58,404 nucleotides of DNA from Actinomycetes bacterium. Lineage in GTDB: Bacteria; Actinomycetota; Thermoleophilia; Solirubrobacterales; Solirubrobacteraceae. Position 1 is the stretch's first letter; each line of letters begins with the position of its first letter. The notes under the pieces were generated by a model. The model worked only from the letters and a program-made list of their open reading frames with translations. It had not been told where the DNA came from and ran no database searches. Shown piece after piece: positions 43,321-51,144 of the stretch. The stretch spans positions 1-58,404 of the forward strand of contig JAJZWB010000003.1 of the NCBI GenBank assembly GCA_021846845.1, in the 5' to 3' direction. The position numbers were made by a program, and so were the translations under genes.

Positions 43321-43326
43321 AGCCTA
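43321..43326 (-). promoter_or_regulatory. Putative -10 element of cysO-like gene (leaderless)
   Basis: TAGGCT on the minus strand is followed by 8 nt and the ATG at 43312. It lies in the 36-bp gap after the ThiF gene, so the carrier may be transcribed both from here and by read-through. Confidence 0.4.
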
Positions 43327-43348
43327 GTACAGGTTCAATGCCGGACGC

Positions 43349-44530
43349 TCAGTGTGCGCCCGCGCAGAACGCCTCGTAGTCCGGGAACACGCCCATCTCT
43401 TCGTCGGAGATCGACTCCGGGTCACGCGAGCAGATCGGGCAGTTCGGATCGCGGCGGATCTTGACCTCGCCGAGTGTCGCGGCCAGCGCGTCGTAGAGGA
43501 GCAGCCGGCCGATCGCCGGCTCGCCCTCGCCGAGGATCAGCTTGATCACCTCGGTGGCCTGCAGCAGCCCCATCGTCCCGGGAAGCACTCCGAGCACGCC
43601 GTTGGCGCCGCACGAGGGCGCAAGCTCGGCCGGCGGCGGCGTCGGGAACAGGCATCTGTAGCAGGGCCCGTCGTAGGGCTTGAACACCGACAGCTGCCCC
43701 TCGAAGCCCAGGATCGCGGCCGAGACGACCGGGATCTGCAGGCGCACGGACGCGTCGTTGAGCAGGTACCGGGTGGGGAAGTTGTCAAGCCCGTCGACGA
43801 CCACGTCGTATCCGGGCAGGATGTCCATGATGTTCGCCGGGCCGAGCCGCACGGGGTACTTCTCGACCTTCACGTCCGGGTTGAGCGCCGTGATCGTCTC
43901 CTCCGCCGAGTCGACCTTCGGCACGCCGATCCGCTGCGAGTTGTGGATCACCTGACGCTGCAGGTTGGAGAGGTCGACCGCGTCGTCGTCGACGATCCCC
44001 AGCGTGCCGACGCCGGCAGCAGCGAGATACAGGCCGGTCGGCGAACCGAGCCCGCCGGCGCCGAGCAGCAGCACCTTCGCGTCGAGGAGCTTCTGCTGCC
44101 CCTCCGAGCCCACCTCCGGCAGCAGCAGGTGGCGCGAATAGCGCTCGCGCTGCTCGGCCGTCAGCGAGCGGGGGACCTCGACCTCATACCCGCGGTCCTT
44201 CCAGAGGGTCATCCCGCCGGTCATCGACTCGACGTGCTCGTAGCCCAGGTCCTCGATCATCGTCCTCGCCGCCCAGGCGGACCGAACCCCTGACTGGCAG
44301 TAGAGGATCACGTGCTGGGAGCGATCGCCGACGGTCCCCTCGATCCGCGACTCGAAGTAGGACTTGGGGACGTGCCTGGCCCCGGGGATGTGGCCCGTGG
44401 ACCACTCCTCCGGCTCGCGCACGTCGATCACGACCGCGCCGTTTGAGAGCTGGTCGTGCACGGACGAGGGGTCGACCTCGTCGATCCGGCTCTTGATCTG
44501 TCGCAGCACCTCGGCTCCGGACGGACTCAT
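43349..44530 (-). CDS. Rhodanese-ThiF/MoeB fusion, sulfur-carrier activating enzyme (MoeZ-like)
   Basis: The 393-aa protein should adenylate the carrier C-terminus and load sulfur onto it. An N-terminal rhodanese domain (residues about 20-115) has the sulfur-bearing Cys78 in LYCQSGVRS. An E1-like domain follows (about 125-393) with the ATP loop GAGGLGSP at 158-165, Cys307 in APSCGANG, and zinc cysteines at 290/293 (CYRC) and 364/367 (CPIC). Mycobacterial MoeZ has the same two domains in the opposite order. GAGGAG precedes the ATG, and the promoter carries the shared dyad. It heads the cysteine cluster. Confidence 0.95.
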   Translation of the reverse strand: MSPSGAEVLRQIKSRIDEVDPSSVHDQLSNGAVVIDVREPEEWSTGHIPGARHVPKSYFESRIEGTVGDRSQHVILYCQSGVRSAWAARTMIEDLGYEHVESMTGGMTLWKDRGYEVEVPRSLTAEQRERYSRHLLLPEVGSEGQQKLLDAKVLLLGAGGLGSPTGLYLAAAGVGTLGIVDDDAVDLSNLQRQVIHNSQRIGVPKVDSAEETITALNPDVKVEKYPVRLGPANIMDILPGYDVVVDGLDNFPTRYLLNDASVRLQIPVVSAAILGFEGQLSVFKPYDGPCYRCLFPTPPPAELAPSCGANGVLGVLPGTMGLLQATEVIKLILGEGEPAIGRLLLYDALAATLGEVKIRRDPNCPICSRDPESISDEEMGVFPDYEAFCAGAH

Positions 44531-44562
44531 TCTAAAAACTCCTCAAAGGCGGTCGGGATTCG

Positions 44563-44579
44563 ATACTTCACGGAGTATA
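44563..44579 (-). promoter_or_regulatory. ThiF-gene promoter with perfect dyad ATACT-N6-AGTAT
   Basis: ATACT, TCACGG and AGTAT (44563-44578, plus strand) form a perfect 5-6-5 inverted repeat. It overlaps the minus-strand TATACT -10 (44579-44574) of the rhodanese-ThiF gene, whose leader of about 35-40 nt ends in a GAGGAG ribosome site. The same block, less symmetric, precedes trxB and cysM. The position fits a repressor or redox-switch operator. Confidence 0.65.
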
Positions 44580-44676
44580 GCGCCGCCACGCAGGTGCATC
44601 CAGGCCCTGCGGCCGGGCGCGCGACCCACGACCATCGTAGAGCGGGCGCCGCGCCGCTCGATCGATCCACCGGCTC

Positions 44677-44682
44677 TAGCAT
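44677..44682 (+). promoter_or_regulatory. Putative -10 element of the thioredoxin-fold gene
   Basis: TAGCAT lies 10 nt before the ATG at 44693, the same spacing as in trxB and cysM. No ribosome site is present. Confidence 0.45.
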
Positions 44683-44692
44683 CGTGCGTGCG

Positions 44693-45442
44693 ATGCGACC
44701 CCCGGTCGACCACATCCCGGCCCCATCCTTCCCCGGCAAGCTGCCGTGGATCAACACCGACGAGCCGGTCCGCATGGAGCGGGAACGCGGCCGGCCGGTC
44801 CTGGTCGAGTTCTGGGACTTCTGCCGCGCTAACTCGCTGCGCACGCTGCCGTATGTCACCGGCTGGCACGATCGCTATGCCGGGGAGGGCCTGCTGGTGA
44901 TCGGCGTGCACAGCTCCGGCTTCTCGCCCTCCGCCGACCCCCAGGCCGTGGCCGCCGCGGTGCAGCGCCTCGGTGTCCGGCACCCGGTCCTGGTCGACCT
45001 GGAGCTTCGCACCTGGCTCGAGTACGGCAACCTCGGGTGGCCGGCTCGCTACCTGTTCGACCGCGAGGGCCGCCTGTTCGACTTCCACTACGGCGAGGGG
45101 GCCTACGTGGAGACCGAGCTCGCGATCCAGCAGCTGCTGGGCGTCGAGCGCGAGCCGATCGCGCCCGTGCGCCCCGAGGACGCACCCGGAGCGATCCTCA
45201 CCCCCCAGAGCGAGGACGTTCCAGGCCCCTACAGCGGCCCGTACGAGGCCGGCGGCGTCTGGGCGGTGCTGGAGGGAAGCGGCTCGGCGACCGCCAACGG
45301 CCGAGAGCTCGCGGTCGAGCACCCCGGCGCCTACGAGCTGGTCGCCCACCCGCGCAGCACCCGCGGCGAGCTCGAGCTCGCGATCTCCGACGGCGTGACC
45401 TGCCACGCCGTCTGCTTCACCCCCGGCCTGGCCGCGGACTAG
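44693..45442 (+). CDS. Thioredoxin-fold (TlpA/DipZ C-terminal-like) protein with CRAN in place of CXXC
   Basis: The 249-aa protein resembles the TlpA-like C-terminal half of actinobacterial DipZ: VLVEFWDFC, VIGVHSSGF, PVLVDLELRTWLEYGN, PARYLFDREGRLFDFHYGEG and TELAIQQLL. The active-site pair is CRAN (Cys44-Asn47), so the usual resolving cysteine is missing. A beta-rich C-terminal domain (about 160-249) ends with a CHAVC pair (Cys237, Cys241) that could substitute. There is no signal peptide or membrane segment. It diverges from the rhodanese-ThiF gene across a shared 162-bp region, implying a sulfur or thiol role. Confidence 0.82.
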   Translation: MRPPVDHIPAPSFPGKLPWINTDEPVRMERERGRPVLVEFWDFCRANSLRTLPYVTGWHDRYAGEGLLVIGVHSSGFSPSADPQAVAAAVQRLGVRHPVLVDLELRTWLEYGNLGWPARYLFDREGRLFDFHYGEGAYVETELAIQQLLGVEREPIAPVRPEDAPGAILTPQSEDVPGPYSGPYEAGGVWAVLEGSGSATANGRELAVEHPGAYELVAHPRSTRGELELAISDGVTCHAVCFTPGLAAD

Positions 45443-45523
45443 ACGTGCTCGGGCGCGATCGGGGCGCGGGCCGAGCGCCCGCCTGCACCGCCTCGCCACG
45501 GCCCACCCCGGCGCGGCGACGGG

Positions 45524-46618
45524 TCAGTCGTCAAGCAGGTTGACCAGCCGCGGCGGCCCGTCGTCCTCGACGATCGCGCAGAACCCCGGACGGTAGGGGC
45601 TGCGGGCCGGCTCGGGGCCGAGGAAGGCGGGGTCCCGCACCCAGCAGCCGCAGTTGACGAGCCGCGCCCCGGGCCCCGGGGACCCAGGGGCGGCCGCCGC
45701 ACGCCACTCGGACGGGTCGTCGCCCTCGAGCGGGCCCGCACGATGGGTGTGACCGAAGATCACCCACTCGGCCCCTACGCCGAGCCGTTCGACCACCTCC
45801 GCCATCGCGCGCAGGCCGGCCCGGCGCAGCTCCGCCCCCGAGAGCTCCGGGCGCAGCGGCCCCAGGCGCAGGGCGTTCAGCGCGGCGACGGCGACCGGCC
45901 ACGCCGCCGCAGCCGCCCGCCGGCGCACCCCGTGGCGGCGACCGTCGGTCAGCGCCCGCCAGCCGCGAACGGACCCGCCGTGCATCAGCTCGCCGCGCTC
46001 CGGCCCGACCCGCTGCGCCAGCGCGTGGATCCAGGCGTACAGCGGCGCGAGGACGAGCTCGTAATCCTCGGCGCGACGCGGACCGCCGGTGTCCAGGGCG
46101 GCGACCCTGCGCATCACGCCGGTCGCCAGGCGCTCCAGCGTCGGCACGGTCAGGTGCAGGTCCAGGTAGTGGCCGTGGGTGGCGTACACGTCGTGGCGCA
46201 GCCAGACACCCGGGTAAGCCGCGCGCACGGTCGCGGGGGCCAGCAGCGCGGCTACGTGCGCCATCGCGTCGCCGTCCAGCCACCGCACCGCGGCCTGCCG
46301 TCCGAGGTCGGCGGGCGACCGCTCCAGGTCGCGCCGCGCGGCCCATCCGTCGAACAGCGCGTGGTCGTGGTTGCCGGTGAGGACGATCGCCTCGCGCCCG
46401 CGGCCGAGGGCCGCGCCGATCTCCCGCAGGGCCTGCTCGGCGGCGCCGAGCGCGTCGCGCAGCGGACCGTGGCGCAGCTCCAGCAGGTCGCCGAGCAGCA
46501 CCAGGCGATCGCAGTCCTCCAGGTGCGCGACCAGGCGGGCGCGCGCGTCCGCCTCGCGCAGGACGGACTCTCCCAGGCGCGTGCCCAGGTGCAGGTCGGA
46601 GACGACGAGCGTTCTCAG
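45524..46618 (-). CDS. Calcineurin-like metallophosphoesterase, probable CTG start
   Basis: The 364-aa frame contains the five blocks of binuclear metallophosphoesterases: SDLHLGT (DxH), LLGDLLEL (GD), LTGNHDHALF (GNHD), a His-bearing RHDVYATHGHY, and FGHTHRAGP (GHTH). The first block lies upstream of any ATG, GTG or TTG in the frame; the first such codon (46501) would delete the essential Asp and His. A CTG at 46618, with GGGGAC 6 nt before it, is the best initiation site. The substrate is unknown. It begins 22 bp after ispH. Confidence 0.85.
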   Translation of the reverse strand: MRTLVVSDLHLGTRLGESVLREADARARLVAHLEDCDRLVLLGDLLELRHGPLRDALGAAEQALREIGAALGRGREAIVLTGNHDHALFDGWAARRDLERSPADLGRQAAVRWLDGDAMAHVAALLAPATVRAAYPGVWLRHDVYATHGHYLDLHLTVPTLERLATGVMRRVAALDTGGPRRAEDYELVLAPLYAWIHALAQRVGPERGELMHGGSVRGWRALTDGRRHGVRRRAAAAAWPVAVAALNALRLGPLRPELSGAELRRAGLRAMAEVVERLGVGAEWVIFGHTHRAGPLEGDDPSEWRAAAAPGSPGPGARLVNCGCWVRDPAFLGPEPARSPYRPGFCAIVEDDGPPRLVNLLDD

Positions 46619-46640
46619 GAGCGGTCCCCGGCCGAGGGTC

Positions 46641-47603
46641 TCAGCTGCGCGAGGCGGTGAGCGGAGAGCGGATCGCCTTGGGCAGCATGAAGCGAACGTC
46701 CTCCTGAACGACCTCCAGCTCGCAGACGTCCTCGACCCCGCGCTCGCGGAAGAAGCCGACCAGCCGCTGCACGAGATCCTCCGGCGCGCTCGCCCCGGAG
46801 GTGATCCCGACCACGCGCTTGCCCGCGAGCCACGCCTCCTGCACCTGGGACTCGTTGTCGATCAGGTGCGACTCGGCGCCGTGCTCGCGCGCCACCTCGA
46901 CCAGCCGGTTGGAGTTGGACGAGTTGCGGCTGCCGATCACGAGCACCAGATCCGACCGCTGGGCCAGCTGCTTGACGGCCGCCTGCCGGTTGGTGGTCGC
47001 GTAGCAGATGTCGTCGGTGCGCGGTCCGACGATCGCCGGGAAGCGCTCCCGCAGGCGCTCGATGATCGAGCGCGTCTCGTCGACCGACAGCGTCGTCTGG
47101 GAGATGTAGGCCACGCGCGAGGGGTCCGAGACCTCCAGGGCATCGACGCCCGCCTCGTCCTCGATCAGCACGATGTGCTCGGGGGCCTCCCCCATCGTGC
47201 CCTCGACCTCCTCGTGGCCGGCGTGCCCGATCAGCACGATCGTGTACCCATCGGCCGCGAACTTGAGCGCCTCACGGTGGACCTTGGTCACAAGCGGGCA
47301 GGTGGCGTCGATCGTCCGCAGGCCGCGGGAGGCGGCGTTGGCGGGAACGCTGGGCGCGACGCCGTGGGCCGAGAAGACGACGGTCGCGCCCGGCGGGACC
47401 TCGGACTCGGACTCCACGAACACGGCGCCACGGGCCCGCAGCTGCTCGACCACGTGCTTGTTGTGGACGATCTCCTTGCGCACGTACACCGGAGCGCCGT
47501 GACGCTCGAGCGCACGCTCCACGGTCTGCACGGCGCGGTCGACCCCGGCGCAGTAGCCCCGCGGCGCCGCGAGCAGGATCTTCTCCGGGACGGTGCCTTG
47601 CAC
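46641..47603 (-). CDS. ispH: 4-hydroxy-3-methylbut-2-enyl diphosphate reductase
   Basis: The 320-aa iron-sulfur enzyme makes IPP and DMAPP in the last step of the MEP isoprenoid pathway. The three cluster cysteines are in PRGYCAGVDRA (Cys18), DATCPLVTKVHRE and DDICYATTNRQ; the catalytic Glu/Thr region SQTTLSVDET and SSNSNRLVEVA are present. GTG 47603 is favoured because TAAACT ends 7 nt before it; the earlier GTG 47609 is too close to the -10. No other MEP gene is in the window. Confidence 0.97.
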   Translation of the reverse strand: MQGTVPEKILLAAPRGYCAGVDRAVQTVERALERHGAPVYVRKEIVHNKHVVEQLRARGAVFVESESEVPPGATVVFSAHGVAPSVPANAASRGLRTIDATCPLVTKVHREALKFAADGYTIVLIGHAGHEEVEGTMGEAPEHIVLIEDEAGVDALEVSDPSRVAYISQTTLSVDETRSIIERLRERFPAIVGPRTDDICYATTNRQAAVKQLAQRSDLVLVIGSRNSSNSNRLVEVAREHGAESHLIDNESQVQEAWLAGKRVVGITSGASAPEDLVQRLVGFFRERGVEDVCELEVVQEDVRFMLPKAIRSPLTASRS

Positions 47604-47610
47604 CCCCACG

Positions 47611-47616
47611 AGTTTA
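47611..47616 (-). promoter_or_regulatory. Putative -10 element of ispH (leaderless)
   Basis: TAAACT on the minus strand is followed by 7 nt and GTG 47603. This spacing decides between two nearby GTG codons. Confidence 0.5.
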
Positions 47617-47651
47617 GGCGGCCCCCGCGCGCGGCGACCCCGGCGCAACCG

Positions 47652-48953
47652 TCAGTCGTTGGCGGTGATCGAATCCAGCAGCGCGGCGAACTGCCGGCGC
47701 GCGGCCTCCCGCCTGGCGGGGATGAACTCGGTCGGGACCTCGTCGGCCGGAGCCTGGTACCCGCGCAGCACCTGGCGCGCCACCGAGGCGCGGTGGACCT
47801 CGTCGGGGCCGTCGTAGATCCGGGCCGCGCGCGCGTAGCGGTACATCGATTCGAGCGGCAGGTCGGTGGAGTAGCCCAGGCCGCCGTGCACCTGGACAGC
47901 TCGGTCGACGACGTCGTGCAGCACCTTCGCTCCGAAGAACTTGATCAGCGCGATCTCCCGGCGCGCCGCGAGCACGCCCTGAGTGTCCATCTTCCAGGCG
48001 GCGTGGAGGGTCATCAGCCTCGCGGCGCTCATCTCGGCCTCGGAGTCGGCGACCCAGTTCTGCACCGTTCCATGGCCGGCCAGCGGCGAGCCGTGGGCGT
48101 GGCGGTAGAGCGCCCGCTCGCACATCATGTCGAAGGCGCGCCGCGCGACCCCGAGCCAGCGCATGCAGTGATGGATCCGGCCCGGGTACAGGCGCTGCTG
48201 GGCGATCATGAAGCCCGCGCCCTCACCGCCGAGCAGCGCGTCGGCGGGCACGCGGACGTCCTCGTAGCGGATCTCCGCGTGGTTGCCGTAGTGGCCGAAG
48301 CTCTCGTAGGGATGCGCCATCGTCGCCACGTCGCGGACGACCTTCACCCCCGGCGTGCTCGCGTCGACGACGAACATCGAGGCGCGGTGGTGCGGGCGCG
48401 CCTCGGGGTCGGTGACCGCCATCACGATCAGGAAGTCGGCGATCGAGCCGTTGGTGGAGAACCACTTGTGGCCGTTGATCACCCACCCGTCGCGATCGCG
48501 CACCGCGCGGGTGCGCAGGAGCGTCGGGTCCGAGCCGGCCGTCTCGGGCTCGGTCATGCTGAACGCGGACTTCAGGTCCCCCGCGAGCAGCGGGTGCAGG
48601 TAGCGCTCCTTCTGCTCGGGCGTGCCGGCGAGCGCGAGGATCTCCGAGTTGCCCGAGTCCGGCGCCGCGTTGCCGAACACCAGCGGCGCGATGTGGCTGG
48701 CACCGAGGACCTCGTGCATCAGGCCCAGCTTGACCTGGCCGAACCCCTGCCCGCCGAGCTCCGGCTCCAGGTGCGCCGCCCACAGGCCCTGCTCTCGCAC
48801 CTTGTCCTGCAGCGGCGCGATGGCCCTCCGCAGGCCCTCCCAGCCGAGCTCGTCGACGAGGGTCTCGAGCGGCAGGATCTGGTCGCGCATCAACGCGCGC
48901 ATCCACTCGAGCTTGGCTTCGAACTCGGGCTCTGTGGAGAAGTCCCAGCTCAT
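47652..48953 (-). CDS. Acyl-CoA dehydrogenase (ACAD10/11-like)
   Basis: The 433-aa flavoprotein has the FAD/acyl-CoA signature FSMTEPETAGSDP, NGHKWFSTNG, the C-terminal QVHGGLGYSTDLPLE and RIYDGPDEVHRASVAR. That last block is typical of the ACAD10/11 branch, where an Asp takes the position of the usual catalytic Glu. The length is normal. It would desaturate an acyl-CoA, but chain length and electron acceptor are unknown. It stands alone on the minus strand, diverging from the WS/DGAT gene. A TAGGTT 16 nt before the ATG is a possible -10. Confidence 0.94.
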   Translation of the reverse strand: MSWDFSTEPEFEAKLEWMRALMRDQILPLETLVDELGWEGLRRAIAPLQDKVREQGLWAAHLEPELGGQGFGQVKLGLMHEVLGASHIAPLVFGNAAPDSGNSEILALAGTPEQKERYLHPLLAGDLKSAFSMTEPETAGSDPTLLRTRAVRDRDGWVINGHKWFSTNGSIADFLIVMAVTDPEARPHHRASMFVVDASTPGVKVVRDVATMAHPYESFGHYGNHAEIRYEDVRVPADALLGGEGAGFMIAQQRLYPGRIHHCMRWLGVARRAFDMMCERALYRHAHGSPLAGHGTVQNWVADSEAEMSAARLMTLHAAWKMDTQGVLAARREIALIKFFGAKVLHDVVDRAVQVHGGLGYSTDLPLESMYRYARAARIYDGPDEVHRASVARQVLRGYQAPADEVPTEFIPARREAARRQFAALLDSITAND

Positions 48954-49065
48954 CGGTCGTCGGCGAGGAAACCTACCGCACGTCGTCCGGCGGCGCCTCC
49001 GGCGACCCGCGGCGGTCGGATAGCCTTGACGCGCAGCGAGTCAATCGTCAAGCCTGGAGCGACAA

Positions 49066-50829
49066 GTGCGCCAGCAGCACCTCGACCGCCTGACCTCGAT
49101 CGACGCGTCGTTCCTGCACCAGGAGGGGCGCTCGTCGCACATGCACATCGGCGGCGTGCTCGTGTTCGACGGGCCCGCGCCGTCGTTCGACCGGTTCGCC
49201 GATCACGTCCGCTCCCGCCTGCATCTAGTCCCGCGCTACCGCCAGAAGCTGGCGGTGCCGCCGCTCCAGGCCGGGCGTCCGCTCTGGATCGACGATCCGG
49301 ACTTCAACCTCGACTATCACCTGCGCCACACGGCGCTGCCGTCTCCCGGCGGCGAGGAGCAGCTGCTTACGCTCGCCGCGCGGATCGCGTCGCAGCAGCT
49401 GGACCGCTCCAAGCCGCTGTGGGAGATGTGGCTCGTGGAGGGGCTGGATGACGGCCGGTTCACGCTGATCTCCAAGACGCACCACTCGCTGGTCGACGGG
49501 ATCTCGGGCGTGGACCTCGCCTCGGTGCTGTTCGACCTCACCCCCGAGCCCGCACCCGGGCAGGAGGACCTGGAGCCCTGGCACCCGCACCCTGAGCCGT
49601 CCCCGGCGGAGCTCGTGCTCGCCGGCGCGGTCGGAGCGGTGGAGGCGACCGCCGGCCTGGCTGCGCGGGCCGTGGCTGCCGCGGCCCGGCCCGGCGCCTC
49701 CGCCGGCCTCCTGCGCGACGCGCTCGAGGGCCTCGGCGAGCTCGTCTGGGCCGGTCTGAACCCGGCCCCCGAGACGCCGCTGAACGTGCCGATCGGCCCC
49801 CACCGCCGCTACGCGGTCGTACGCCAGCAGCTCGCCGACTACAAGCTCGTCAAGGATGCGCTGGGAGGGACCGTCAACGACGTGGTGCTGACGGTCGTGT
49901 CGGGCGCGCTCGCGGCCTGGCTGCGGTCCCGCGGCGTGCGCATCGAGGGCCTGGAGATGCGCGCGCTGGTGCCCGTCTCGGTCCGCACGCGCGACCAGCG
50001 CGGGGCCCTGGGCAACCGGCTGACGGTGATGCGCGGGCCGCTGCCGGTCTACATCGAGGACCCGGTCTCGAGGCTGCGCTTCGTGCGCGCCGCGATGGAC
50101 GGGCTCAAGGAGTCAAAGCAGGCGATCGGCGCCGCGACGCTGGCCGCGGTCAACAACCTGGCGCCGCCGACGATCCTGGCGCAGGCGAGCAGGCTCAACT
50201 TCTCTACCCGCCTGTTCAACCTGATCGTCACCAACATCCCGGGCCCGCAGATGCCGCTCTACATGGGCGGCCGCCGCCTCCGAGACCTGTTCCCGGTCGC
50301 GTTCCTGCCGGAGCGCCATGCGCTGGCCGTCGCGATCATGTCCTACGACGGGAACCTCGACTACGGGCTGCTGGGCGACTACGACGCGATGCCCGACATG
50401 GACGTGATCGCGTCCGGGATCGAGGAATCGCTCACGGCGCTGCTGGCCGCCGCCCGCGGCCGGGGCGGCCGCCGGCCCCGCGGGAGCGCCGAACGGCCGG
50501 CCCGGGAGCGGCGCAGGGCGCCCTCGCGACCGGAGGACGAACGCCGGCAGCCGGCCTCACGACCGCAGGAGGAACGCCGGCAGCCGGCCTCGCGACCGGA
50601 GGAGGAGGAACGCCGGCAGGCGCCCGCACGACCGGCGGACACGCCGCTGCTTCCGACGGCCCGGGGGCGCGCCAAGCGCGGGCCGGCGGTCGAGATGCGG
50701 GCGCGGGCGGCACGCCCGCCGCGCCCCGCCCCGGACCCGCCATCGGAGCCGGGCCCACCGCCTGACCGCAGGCGCGCGGACCGCGCGCGCAGAACCGTCG
50801 ACTCACAGGAGGCACAGGATGGCCGATGA
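49066..50829 (+). CDS. WS/DGAT-family wax ester synthase / diacylglycerol acyltransferase with repeat tail
   Basis: The 587-aa acyltransferase makes storage lipids from acyl-CoA and an alcohol or diacylglycerol. The catalytic HHxxxDG is HHSLVDG (His139, His140, Asp144, Gly145). The family's start (LTSIDASFLHQEG), PLWEMWLVEGL, and the C-terminal PVSVRTRDQRGALGN and NIPGPQ blocks are all present. After about residue 465 comes a basic, Arg/Glu/Pro-rich tail of about 120 residues with an 11-residue repeat (PASRPEEERRQ type). GTG 49066 has GGAG 7 nt before it. The next gene starts inside its 3' end. Confidence 0.95.
   Translation: MRQQHLDRLTSIDASFLHQEGRSSHMHIGGVLVFDGPAPSFDRFADHVRSRLHLVPRYRQKLAVPPLQAGRPLWIDDPDFNLDYHLRHTALPSPGGEEQLLTLAARIASQQLDRSKPLWEMWLVEGLDDGRFTLISKTHHSLVDGISGVDLASVLFDLTPEPAPGQEDLEPWHPHPEPSPAELVLAGAVGAVEATAGLAARAVAAAARPGASAGLLRDALEGLGELVWAGLNPAPETPLNVPIGPHRRYAVVRQQLADYKLVKDALGGTVNDVVLTVVSGALAAWLRSRGVRIEGLEMRALVPVSVRTRDQRGALGNRLTVMRGPLPVYIEDPVSRLRFVRAAMDGLKESKQAIGAATLAAVNNLAPPTILAQASRLNFSTRLFNLIVTNIPGPQMPLYMGGRRLRDLFPVAFLPERHALAVAIMSYDGNLDYGLLGDYDAMPDMDVIASGIEESLTALLAAARGRGGRRPRGSAERPARERRRAPSRPEDERRQPASRPQEERRQPASRPEEEERRQAPARPADTPLLPTARGRAKRGPAVEMRARAARPPRPAPDPPSEPGPPPDRRRADRARRTVDSQEAQDGR
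50518..50619. repeat. 33-36-bp in-frame repeat in the WS/DGAT tail
   Basis: Three units at 50518-50550, 50551-50583 and 50584-50619 encode APSRPEDERRQ, PASRPQEERRQ and PASRPEEEERRQ. The last has one extra codon. Confidence 0.85.
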
Positions 50830-51043
50830 GGATCTGATCGGACCCAACGACGTGGCGTTCCGGCTGGAGCTGACGCCGGCGCAGCTGAAGATCGTTCACA
50901 CGGCGCTGAAGGCGCTCGCGGACGACCTCGGGCACGAGGAGCACGAGGTCCGCGAGATCGTGCGCGCAGTGCTCGCAAAGCTGCCCGGGGAGCACTCGGT
51001 GCGCGCGATCGACCTGGCCCGGGAGCTGCGCGGGGAGCGCTGA
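50819..51043 (+). CDS. 74-aa unrecognised helical protein coupled to the WS/DGAT gene
   Basis: The 74-residue protein begins MADEDLIGPNDVAFRLEL, then has helices rich in Leu, Ala, Glu and His (LKIVHTALKALADDLG, VREIVRAVLAKL), ending in RELRGER. Its ATG at 50819 overlaps the 3' end of the WS/DGAT gene by 11 bp, with GGAGG 7 nt upstream inside that gene, so it is translated in coupling with it. No family is recognised. The regular helical pattern, fixed spacing and native codon use make it a likely partner or regulator of lipid-body synthesis. The role is inferred from location only. Confidence 0.75.
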   Translation: MADEDLIGPNDVAFRLELTPAQLKIVHTALKALADDLGHEEHEVREIVRAVLAKLPGEHSVRAIDLARELRGER

Positions 51044-51070
51044 GACGAGACCCGCCCGTCCTCAGCGGCT

Positions 51071-51090
51071 GCCCGGGCGCCGTCCCGGGC
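51071..51090. terminator. Hairpin between convergent WS/DGAT operon and SufT-like gene
   Basis: GCCCGGG, CGCCGT, CCCGGGC form a 7-bp perfect stem with a 6-nt loop in the 101-bp gap between convergent genes. It may end transcripts from both directions. Confidence 0.45.
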
Positions 51091-51144
51091 TGCGCCACCA
51101 GCAGCCGGGAGACCGGTGAAGGCCGTCCCGCTCCGCGCCGGGCC

